A stretch of 64,000 bases of DNA, taken from Alphaproteobacteria bacterium (GTDB taxonomy: Bacteria; Pseudomonadota; Alphaproteobacteria; Micropepsales; Micropepsaceae). A program made the translations under genes and the position numbers. Where the stretch lies: assembly GCA_016124385.1 (NCBI GenBank), contig WGNU01000001.1, positions 434,001 through 498,000 on the forward strand. The letters run 5' to 3'. The notes beneath the pieces were generated by a model, which searched no databases, had not been told where the DNA came from, and saw nothing but the letters and a program-made list of their open reading frames with translations. Below are positions 54,677 through 64,000 of this stretch, piece by piece; position 1 is the first letter of the stretch; every line of letters starts with the position of its first letter.

Positions 54677-54775
54677 CATCCTTCGAGGCCCCTTCGCCTC
54701 ACCCTGAGGGCGAGCGCCGCGAGCGTCTCGAAGGGCGAGGCGAAAGGGCGCCTCAGGATGAGGGCGCAGGCGATT
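54677..54775. repeat. R3 repeat, inverted arrangement
   Basis: CATCCTTCGAGGCCCCTTCGCCTCACCCTGAGGG followed by an inverted GTCTCGAAGGGCGAGGCGAAAGGGCGCCTCAGGATGAGG. This resembles the CCTTCGAGAC...CTCAGGATGAGG repeat widely seen between genes in this class. Lies between the mtgA and GST genes. Confidence 0.6.
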
Positions 54776-54794
54776 CCAACGAAGCGGAAATGGT

Positions 54795-55580
54795 TCAGCG
54801 CCCGAGCACGCAATCATCGAGGCCCTGCGCGCGCACGGTCTCCATCCGCCGCAGCAGGATCTGCGCGCGCTGGGCAACGTAAGGGCTGGGCGGATTGGCT
54901 TTCCAGGTCTGCGGCGAGGGCAGAACCGCCGCCAGCTGCGCCGCCTGCCGGGCCGTGAGCGCGCTCGCCGAGACGCCGAAGAACCGCCGCGCCGCGGCTT
55001 CGGCCCCGAACGCGCCGCCGCCGAACTCGGCAACGTTCAGGTAGCTCTCCATCACGCGCCGCTTCGACCAGAAAAGCTCGATGAGCGCGGTGAAATAGGC
55101 CTCGATCCCCTTGCGCAGCCAGGACCGGTCCGGCCACAGAAAGACATTCTTCGCCGTCTGCTGGCTGATCGTGCTCGCCCCGCGCAGCCGCCCCTCTTCG
55201 CCGAGCGCCTGGCTGATCGCGCCGACATCGAACCCCCAATGCTGGCAGAACCGGGCGTCCTCCGCCGCGATCACCGCGCGCACGAGATGGGGCGAGACCA
55301 GCCCGAGCGAGACCGGGCGATAGCGCACGGGCTCGCCCTGGATCGCCTCGCTCAGCATGAGAAGCGTGCCGGGCGATCCGGTCATCCCGATCGCGAGAAC
55401 GAGAAGGATCGGCGCGATCAGGGCGGCGAGGGCGCCCCGGATCAGCCAGCGCCGCCACAGCGGCCCGCCTTTGCCCGGCCGCGTCCAGCGCCGCCAGGTC
55501 TTGCGCAGCGACCGGCGCAGGCGCGTGAGACGCGTCAGTTTCGCGCGCCGGCGCGGCGCGCGCAGGGGCGGCCCGCTCAC
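54795..55580 (-). CDS. mtgA: monofunctional peptidoglycan glycosyltransferase
   Basis: 261 residues. A basic cytoplasmic N-terminus and single membrane segment ([16 protein letters not shown]) precede a GT51 domain: [14 protein letters not shown] (motif 1, catalytic E), [15 protein letters not shown] (motif 2), [10 protein letters not shown] and Y-L-N-V-A-E-F-G[14 protein letters not shown]. It polymerises glycan strands from lipid II. GTG start at 55580 overlaps the TetR stop (GTGA). Confidence 0.93.
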   Translation of the reverse strand: MSGPPLRAPRRRAKLTRLTRLRRSLRKTWRRWTRPGKGGPLWRRWLIRGALAALIAPILLVLAIGMTGSPGTLLMLSEAIQGEPVRYRPVSLGLVSPHLVRAVIAAEDARFCQHWGFDVGAISQALGEEGRLRGASTISQQTAKNVFLWPDRSWLRKGIEAYFTALIELFWSKRRVMESYLNVAEFGGGAFGAEAAARRFFGVSASALTARQAAQLAAVLPSPQTWKANPPSPYVAQRAQILLRRMETVRAQGLDDCVLGR

Positions 55581-56233
55581 GCCTTCGCCGCGAGCGTGAG
55601 GAGCGCGTCGAGCGCGGCCTCGCGGGCCGCCGTCGGCTCCTCGCCGAAGAGATGGCTGAGGTCGCGCCCGAAGAACCCGCTGCCGAGCGCGAGCAGGATG
55701 CCCAGCATCACGAAGCGCCGCATACGCTCAGAGCTGATGTCGCGCGTCGGATCGCGCAGGCTCGCCGCCTCGATGGAGGAGAGCACGCGCTGGATCGCCT
55801 CCTGCACGCTCGAGAGGCGCTGCACCCGGTCAGTCATCACCAGCCACGCAGCGATGCGCGAGGAGGATTTGCTCTCGAACGCCTCGAACATCTCCGTGAT
55901 GCCGAGCGTCATGCGCTGATCCTCGCTCCAGGGCTGCTCGGTGATCGCGACCACGCGGTCGACCAGCCGCTTGACGAGATTTTCCATGAGCGCGGCCTGC
56001 AGCCCCTCAACCGTCCCGAAATGGTGGAGCACGGTGCCGTTCGCGACGCCCGCCGCCTTGGCGACCTCGGAGAGCTTGAGGTCCTGCGGCCCCTTGCTCG
56101 TCAGGACCCGCTCGGCCGCCTCTAGCAGCGCCGTCCGCGCCGCTTCCGCCGGCAGCCGGCGCCGCTTGGCCGGCGCGCGCGGGGGCTTTGCGGCCCGGGG
56201 AGCCCAGGTTGATCGTTTTTTTACTATTGACAT
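55577..56233 (-). CDS. TetR-family regulator
   Basis: 218 residues. The helix-turn-helix (about 33-78) includes [23 protein letters not shown], typical of TetR. The C-terminal part has [11 protein letters not shown]. The start codon is inside the palindrome at 56228-56241, suggesting autorepression. It is coupled by GTGA to mtgA and faces the gene at 56290, which it may also control. Confidence 0.87.
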   Translation of the reverse strand: MSIVKKRSTWAPRAAKPPRAPAKRRRLPAEAARTALLEAAERVLTSKGPQDLKLSEVAKAAGVANGTVLHHFGTVEGLQAALMENLVKRLVDRVVAITEQPWSEDQRMTLGITEMFEAFESKSSSRIAAWLVMTDRVQRLSSVQEAIQRVLSSIEAASLRDPTRDISSERMRRFVMLGILLALGSGFFGRDLSHLFGEEPTAAREAALDALLTLAAKA

Positions 56234-56264
56234 TTTTGTCAGTATATCACATGGTCCATATGAA
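56225..56264. promoter_or_regulatory. operator/promoter between TetR gene and PF10118-type gene
   Basis: TGACA (56228-56232) and TGTCA (56237-56241) form a palindrome with a four-base AT spacer, overlapping the TetR ATG (56231-56233). On the plus strand TTGTCA (56236-56241), 17 bases and TATGAA (56259-56264) make a plausible sigma-70 promoter for the gene at 56290. The tract is markedly AT-rich compared with its surroundings. Confidence 0.5.
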
Positions 56265-56289
56265 CACTAAGCGCTAAGGAGTGAACAGG

Positions 56290-57159
56290 ATGTCCCCCGC
56301 GCTCGCCAAGTCCGTGAAGACGCAGCCCGACGACATAACGAACCATCCGCGCGACATCGCGTTCGTGCGCGGCGGGCCGAAGAACGAAGCCTGGGCCGGC
56401 GGCGACCGCGCCAAGACGGCTGTCTTCAACGCGCTCTCGATCACCTTTCCCCCGGGCGAGCGCTTCTTCATCGACGCGGTGAAGCATTATCGCGGCCTCG
56501 CGAGCGGCAAGCTCGCCGACGACGTGAAGGATTTCATCATCCAGGAATCGCTGCACACGCGCGAGCACATCGCCTTCAACCAATTGATGGACCCTGAGCA
56601 CTACCCGGTCGCCGCGATCGAGGCGATCCTCGCCGAGCGCATGAAGATCGGCCGCTCGAAGGGCCCGCTTGCGATGCTGATGATCACGACGGCGCTCGAA
56701 CATTTCACGGCGATCCTCGCCGATGCGGCGCTCCGCCATCCCGAGACCTTCGAAGACGCGCCGGAAGAAATCCGCAATCTCTGGCTCTGGCATTCGCTGG
56801 AAGAAACCGAGCACAAGGCCGTCGCCTTCGATCTGATGCAGCGCGTGATCGCGGACATGCCGGCCTGGCGGCGCTATCTCCTGCGCGCGCGGGTGATGAT
56901 CATCACGACGACGCTCTTCCACATGAACATCCTCACCTTCGCGCGGATGCTTCTGAAGGCCGACGGCATCACCGGCTGGGCCGCCTGGCGCGGCGTGCTG
57001 GGTGCGATGTATGGCAAAGGCGGTCTCTTCCGCCTGGCGCTGCCGGCCTATTTCGACTGGTATCGCCCGGGCTTTCATCCCTGGGATCACGACAACCGCG
57101 ATCTCCTGGCCAAATGGCGCCCGCTCTTTGAGACGCCTTCGGTGGCGGCGGCGGAGTAG
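56290..57159 (+). CDS. metal-dependent hydrolase-like protein (PF10118 type)
   Basis: 289 residues. It matches the predicted metal-dependent hydrolase family COG3687/PF10118: S-I-T-F-P-P-G-E-R-F-F-I-D-A-V-K-H-Y, E-S-L-H-T-R-E-H-I-A-F-N, I-T-T-A-L-E-H-F-T-A, and W-H-S-L-E-E-T-E-H-K-A-V-A-F-D, whose repeated E and H would form a di-iron-type helical site. Function is undetermined. ATG 56290 chosen because AAGGAG (56276-56281) is eight bases upstream; the GTG at 56281 is part of that sequence. Faces the TetR gene. Confidence 0.85.
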   Translation: MSPALAKSVKTQPDDITNHPRDIAFVRGGPKNEAWAGGDRAKTAVFNALSITFPPGERFFIDAVKHYRGLASGKLADDVKDFIIQESLHTREHIAFNQLMDPEHYPVAAIEAILAERMKIGRSKGPLAMLMITTALEHFTAILADAALRHPETFEDAPEEIRNLWLWHSLEETEHKAVAFDLMQRVIADMPAWRRYLLRARVMIITTTLFHMNILTFARMLLKADGITGWAAWRGVLGAMYGKGGLFRLALPAYFDWYRPGFHPWDHDNRDLLAKWRPLFETPSVAAAE

Positions 57160-57187
57160 CGCGGACGTTTCGGGCGGGCTTGCTCGC

Positions 57188-58180
57188 TTAGGTGAACCGC
57201 TCCTTCGGCTCGATGTAGAGCAGCTGCTCCCCAGCGAGATAGCGGCCTAATTGCTCGAGCATGAAGTGATCGATCCGCCGCACGGTGCCCGCCGTCTGCG
57301 GCGAATTATGCGGGCTCACCATGACGTTCGGGTGCGCCCAGAAGGGGCTGTCGTCCGGCAGGGGCTCCGTCTCGAAGACGTCGAGCGCGGCGAAGGCCGG
57401 CCGGCCGCCATCGAGCGCTGAGAGCAGATCGGGCTCGACGACCAGCGCGCCCCGCCCGACATTGACGAAGAGTGCATCCTTCTTCATCGCGGCGAAGAAG
57501 GATGCGTTCGCCATTTTCTCCGTCTCGGGCGTGTGCGGCGCGCAGAGGAGAACGACATCGGCCTGCGGCAGCAGCGCGGGAAGATCCGTAGGCGGAGCGA
57601 TCGCGTCGGCATCGGGATCGGGCCCCGGCGAGCGGCGCACGCCCGTCACCCGCCCGCCCAGCGCGCGCACGCGCCGCGCCGTCTCCCGGCCGATTTCGCC
57701 GAACCCGGCGATCACCCATTCCGAACCGGACACCTCGCGCGTCGTCAGCCGCCGCCAGTGCCGCGCCGCCTGATCGGCCCGCCGCTCGGGGCCCCGCCGG
57801 AAGAAATCGAACGCCGCCCAGACCACCCATTCCGCGATGGCGGCGGCCTGCGCATGGCAGCTCGTATAGATCTCGGCCTTCCGCCCGAAGGGGATGAAGG
57901 CGCGGTTCTCGATGCCGGCGGCCCCGGACTGGAACCAGACGAGCCGCGGCGAGGCGATCGCCGTCTGCATGATCGTGCGGACGGCGGGCGAGAAGAAGAC
58001 GTCCATCGTCGCGAACAGGATATGCGGTTGCGCGGGCCCTTCGAGCGGCGCCCCCCAGCCGGCGCGGATCGCTCCCGCGTCATTGGCGAGAAGCGGGCGG
58101 ATTGCCGCTTCGTGGGCGATGAGGCGCCCCTCGATGCGGCGGAACATGGCCTCGTGGAGGAGAAGATCGTGCATCGCCAT
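57188..58180 (-). CDS. D-2-hydroxyacid dehydrogenase family protein
   Basis: 330 residues. The NAD-binding loop is G-F-G-E-I-G-R-E-T near 160-168, with N-V-G-R-G-A-L-V (catalytic R), D-V-F-E-T-E-P-L-P (catalytic E) and S-P-H-N-S-P (catalytic H) at the expected spacing. It is closest in outline to glyoxylate/hydroxypyruvate reductase A-like enzymes. Substrate unknown. Two starts (58180 and 58174) are possible. Confidence 0.9.
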   Translation of the reverse strand: MAMHDLLLHEAMFRRIEGRLIAHEAAIRPLLANDAGAIRAGWGAPLEGPAQPHILFATMDVFFSPAVRTIMQTAIASPRLVWFQSGAAGIENRAFIPFGRKAEIYTSCHAQAAAIAEWVVWAAFDFFRRGPERRADQAARHWRRLTTREVSGSEWVIAGFGEIGRETARRVRALGGRVTGVRRSPGPDPDADAIAPPTDLPALLPQADVVLLCAPHTPETEKMANASFFAAMKKDALFVNVGRGALVVEPDLLSALDGGRPAFAALDVFETEPLPDDSPFWAHPNVMVSPHNSPQTAGTVRRIDHFMLEQLGRYLAGEQLLYIEPKERFT

Positions 58181-58510
58181 AGCCTAGCAGGGGATCGATC
58201 GCTTGCTCGAGCCGCGGCGCCCCCTTCTGTTGCGCGCGCCGCCGTCACCGGGTCCGTCGAAAAGGGGCCTCGAAAGTCTCAGGAATGGTCGCGTGCGGCC
58301 GCTTGCCGCCAGCGCCAAAATGCCCTCGAACGGGCCAACGTTTCCCGCGCCCTCCGTCGCGGATGCCGAATTAAGTGTCCCATAAGGCATGCAAGCCCGG
58401 TGACGTAAAGCACAGAAAAATCTGTGTCTCCCGGTCCCGCGCCACTGCCCGAATCGCGACGAATACGCGATCATGACGCGCCAGCCAACGGCCAGCGGGG
58501 GAGGATTGGG
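58181..58510. other. intergenic between hydroxyacid dehydrogenase and SnoaL genes
   Basis: About 330 bases between divergent genes. The one clear structure is CACAGA-AAAA-TCTGTG at 58411-58426, a 6-bp inverted repeat with an A-run, which may be an operator or small hairpin. Otherwise I see nothing. Confidence 0.5.
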
Positions 58511-58915
58511 ATGTCCAACAATCACATCGAAGCGGTTCAAGGGATCTATGCCTGTTTCGGCGCGGGCGATGTGGAGGGGCTGTTGCGCTTCCTTGATCCC
58601 GCCATCGAGTGGGAGCCCGATTGGGGCCGTGAGCCGCCCCGCCTCTACCGGCCGCGGCGTGGCCACGAGGGCGTGGCGGCGTTCTTCTCGGAGCTGGCCG
58701 GTTTCGAATTCCTGCGATTCGAACCGATGGGATTCCTGGCGGGCGGCGCGATGGTTGCGGTTCCCATTGCGGTGACGGTGCGGCACCGGCGCACGGGCCG
58801 CGAGATGCGCGACATTGAAGTCCATCTCTGGACGTTCGGCGAGAATGGTCTGGTCCAGCGCCTGCGTCACGTTCTCGACACGCGCCAATTCGTATGGATT
58901 ACCGGCGAGACCTAG
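58511..58915 (+). CDS. SnoaL-like protein
   Basis: 134 residues with an NTF2-like fold: I-Y-A-C-F-G-A-G-D-V-E-G-L-L-R-F-L-D-P-A-I-E-W-E then E-V-H-L-W-T-F-G-E-N-G-L-V-Q-R-L-R-H-V-L-D-T. The W-E and H residues lie where ketosteroid-isomerase-like proteins keep their pocket. Substrate unknown. GGAGGATTGGG precedes ATG 58511. Its TAG overlaps the TAG of the MerR gene on the other strand. Confidence 0.82.
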   Translation: MSNNHIEAVQGIYACFGAGDVEGLLRFLDPAIEWEPDWGREPPRLYRPRRGHEGVAAFFSELAGFEFLRFEPMGFLAGGAMVAVPIAVTVRHRRTGREMRDIEVHLWTFGENGLVQRLRHVLDTRQFVWITGET

Positions 58916-59640
58916 TCTCGCGCGGTACCGTTCGCCCCGTCGCGCTGAAACCGGCGGCGCAATTCGGCGAGGATCGCCTTGACGTAATAGAGCCCCCTCA
59001 GCGCGTGGGAGAGTTCCATGCCGCGCTGGGCGAGCGCGGCGGCGTTCACCTCGTTGAGCCGGCCCTGCACGCGGCTGAGGAAATTGCGCACGTCCTGCTT
59101 GGCAACGTCTTGCGCGCGCTTGATGTCCTCGGCGAAGACGTCGCCCTCAAAGCCCAACTCGCGCGAGAACCCGGCCGCGCGCATATCGGCCCACAGCCCC
59201 AGGATCTGCGCGTCGAGCCGCGTGACCATGGCGTCCTCGCCGGTGCCGCGCGGCTGGATGACGCCCGCGCGCGTCAGCGTCTCGATGTCGGCCGCGACGG
59301 CGGGATGGCGCTCGAGGATCTCAGAAAGCTTTTGCAGTCCCTCATCGCCCGCGCCCGCGCCCAGCCGGCTGGCCAGAAGATCGGTGAAATGGGGATAGGC
59401 GATCGTCTCGGGCGGCAGGCCCGAAATGTCGCCGTTGAGCGCGCGCTTGATCGCGGCGAGCGGCAGGAACCGGTCGGCCTGCAGCTTCTTGATGGCGACG
59501 ATGGCGCGCACATGCGCGTCGGAATAATGCGCGACGTTCGGCTTCGGCCGCTCGGGCTCGGGCAGCAGGCCTTCTTTGAGATAGTAGCGGATCGTCTCCC
59601 GGCCGACGCCGGTCCGCTGCTCCAGCTCACGCATCTTCAT
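58912..59640 (-). CDS. MerR-family regulator
   Basis: 242 residues. The N-terminal winged helix reads L-E-Q-R-T-G-V-G-R-E-T-I-R-Y-Y-L-K-E-G-L-L-P-E-P-E-R, the MerR signature, followed by Y-S-D-A-H-V-R-A-I. The long C-terminal effector part has no cysteine cluster, so metal sensing is unlikely. Its target is unknown; the divergent OmpA-like gene is a candidate. Confidence 0.88.
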   Translation of the reverse strand: MKMRELEQRTGVGRETIRYYLKEGLLPEPERPKPNVAHYSDAHVRAIVAIKKLQADRFLPLAAIKRALNGDISGLPPETIAYPHFTDLLASRLGAGAGDEGLQKLSEILERHPAVAADIETLTRAGVIQPRGTGEDAMVTRLDAQILGLWADMRAAGFSRELGFEGDVFAEDIKRAQDVAKQDVRNFLSRVQGRLNEVNAAALAQRGMELSHALRGLYYVKAILAELRRRFQRDGANGTARD

Positions 59641-59773
59641 GGGTGACGGGGCTTAGCAGGCGCCGCGCCGCGCTGCAATGCGGCGATTTATTGACACGGT
59701 GGCACACGGAGTTTCGTTTACCATGTGGCTAGTCGCGCGGAGGTTCAGCAAGAACAGGAAGGGGTGAGCGACA

Positions 59774-60760
59774 ATGCGCAAAATACTAGTTGCCGTCGCA
59801 AGTTTGTTCGCACTGACAGTTCTCCCGGTGGAAGCTCGGGAACAGTCAAGCATGTGCAGGACCGACACAATCGGTGCGAGCGGAACGGCCCTCAGGGTTC
59901 AAGTTTGCTTCGGGCTCGAAGAGAGATCGTGGGCAGATCGGACTATCTCGCTCTCCCCCGGAAATCCGATTCGCTGCGGTTGGGAAAAAAAGAAGGATGA
60001 CGCTGTCGGCCACAACAATGGCAACAATGTTCACCTCGGAAGCGGCGGTACGTTGATCCTCGAATTTGAAGATCCAGGGATCTCGGATTTCTTGGGCGTT
60101 GATCTGTGGATTTTCGAGTTTGGTTCCAAAAAGGAGCCACTAGATGTGTTCGTCTCCAGCGACCTGGACGAAGGGAGCTGGGGGGCGCCAGTCGGCCGCG
60201 TTAGCGGAAACCGCTCGTTCGTTGACATTGCTGTCGACGATGCTCGACGTGGGAAAAGCTATCGATATGTGAAGCTAGTGGACTTGTCTCATTTGGAACA
60301 AGAGGCAGAGTGCGTTTCGGGTGATTGGGACTATCCCGGGGCAGAGATCGACGCCGTTGGGACAAACATTTGCTCAGTCATGTTCGATCCCGATGACCTA
60401 GCTTTTTTCGACACGGCTCAATCGGCGTTGAGGGATGATGCGCGTGAACGCCTAGAGCCAGTCATTGAATTGCTCGAGAGCACGGTGCGAGCGAGCGTTT
60501 CGATTCACGGCTATGCGGACGAACGGGGCACTCAAGAGCAGAATTTGCCTCTTTCGGCGCGGCGCGCAGAGGCAGTCGCTGACTTCTTGCGCCAAAACTT
60601 GCCGGACCGTACGCCCGACACTCTCAAGTTCGAGACTTTAGGATTGGGTGAGTTGCCTGGGTCAGCAGAAGAGTGGGAGGGAAATCGAAGAGTCGAAATC
60701 GAAGTGCTACCCGCCGGCCCTAACGCCTGTCCGCAACTCGCCGATCAAGCTACCCCCTAA
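59774..60760 (+). CDS. exported OmpA-like peptidoglycan-associated protein
   Basis: 328 residues. A signal peptide (L-V-A-V-A-S-L-F-A-L-T-V-L-P-V-E-A) is followed by an unfamiliar beta-rich middle with G-A-E-I-D-A-V-G-T-N. The C-terminal OmpA domain has F-F-D-T-A-Q-S-A-L, H-G-Y-A-D-E-R-G-T-Q-E-Q-N-L-P-L-S-A-R-R-A-E-A-V, and N-R-R-V-E-I-E. Peptidoglycan binding is inferred from D and R at family positions. GC content is clearly below the surroundings, which suggests acquisition. A TTGACA at 59691-59696 could be its -35. Confidence 0.85.
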   Translation: MRKILVAVASLFALTVLPVEAREQSSMCRTDTIGASGTALRVQVCFGLEERSWADRTISLSPGNPIRCGWEKKKDDAVGHNNGNNVHLGSGGTLILEFEDPGISDFLGVDLWIFEFGSKKEPLDVFVSSDLDEGSWGAPVGRVSGNRSFVDIAVDDARRGKSYRYVKLVDLSHLEQEAECVSGDWDYPGAEIDAVGTNICSVMFDPDDLAFFDTAQSALRDDARERLEPVIELLESTVRASVSIHGYADERGTQEQNLPLSARRAEAVADFLRQNLPDRTPDTLKFETLGLGELPGSAEEWEGNRRVEIEVLPAGPNACPQLADQATP

Positions 60761-60763
60761 GCA

Positions 60764-60849
60764 GTCATGGTCCGCGAAGGCGGACCATCCATGCCTGTTC
60801 CCGACGCCACGTAGAAGTCATGGATGCTCCGCCCGCGCGGAGCATGACA
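60764..60849. repeat. R2 element, shorter diverged copy
   Basis: Left hairpin GGTCCGC...GCGGACC and right hairpin GCTCCGC...GCGGAGC, within GTCATGG and CATGACA ends. Stems differ from other copies on both arms together. Lies between OmpA-like and gltB stop codons. Confidence 0.65.
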
Positions 60850-60865
60850 GGATGAGAAGCGCCTC

Positions 60866-64000
<3,135 letters not shown>

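Overview
The window is a GC-rich (roughly two-thirds G+C by eye), densely coded stretch of bacterial chromosome. The proteins (lepA, pheST, rplT, rpmI, infC, thrS, queG, mtgA, gltB, ExoD-like, BrkB-like), an infC reading frame opening V-R-R-P, and abundant CATGGCCGG-type and CCCTCCCC-type intergenic palindromes suggest an alphaproteobacterium. I cannot place it below class. No rRNA, tRNA, CRISPR array, insertion sequence or prophage was seen.

Layout. 1-5 kb: a DUF486 membrane protein, a DUF559 endonuclease-like protein, lepA and a PLP decarboxylase. 5-10 kb: accessory stretch with a ribbon-helix-helix/EF-hand protein, an AT-rich mosaic AAA-TOPRIM (OLD-like) gene that is a defence candidate, an alkylsulfatase-like hydrolase and an outer-membrane barrel. 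10-16 kb: an SDR/TetR/Baeyer-Villiger monooxygenase cluster behind two palindromic operators, another SDR, a transglutaminase-like protein and a FecR protein. 16-20.5 kb: rpmI-rplT-pheS-pheT. 21-27 kb: a PRC-barrel protein, a tightly overlapping otsB-GH15-otsA trehalose operon, and modA-modB without modC. 27-32.5 kb: a MATE exporter behind a two-state leader hairpin, a nucleotidyltransferase-fold protein, three separately terminated genes for small basic peptides with a near-identical Tat-like leader and unrelated tails, and a BrkB-family protein. 32.5-42 kb: acyl-CoA dehydrogenase, SnoaL-like, aldo/keto reductase, PAS, GDPD, lipoprotein, glycosyltransferase, nitronate monooxygenase, serine hydrolase, MAPEG and infC (probable AUA start). 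42.6-45.5 kb: a likely halohydrin dehalogenase, then thrS. 45.5-54.6 kb: ExoD, secreted protein, two glycosyltransferases, alpha/beta hydrolase, queG and GST. 54.8-60.8 kb: mtgA with a TetR regulator facing a PF10118-type gene, a hydroxyacid dehydrogenase, SnoaL-like, MerR and OmpA-like genes. The window ends inside gltB.

How genes relate. The translation genes thrS, infC, rpmI-rplT and pheS-pheT lie on one strand in the order familiar from many bacteria but are split by unrelated genes. Trehalose synthesis, phosphatase and a GH15 hydrolase are translationally coupled. Several oxidoreductases and detoxification-type enzymes (BVMO, HHDH, GST, MAPEG, nitronate monooxygenase, AKR, MATE) are scattered through it. 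The most unusual items are the small-peptide family at 30.2-31.3 kb, the halohydrin dehalogenase at 42.6 kb, the non-standard starts of infC (AUA) and otsA (CUG), the mosaic AAA-TOPRIM gene, and a 101-bp dispersed two-hairpin repeat whose stems covary.
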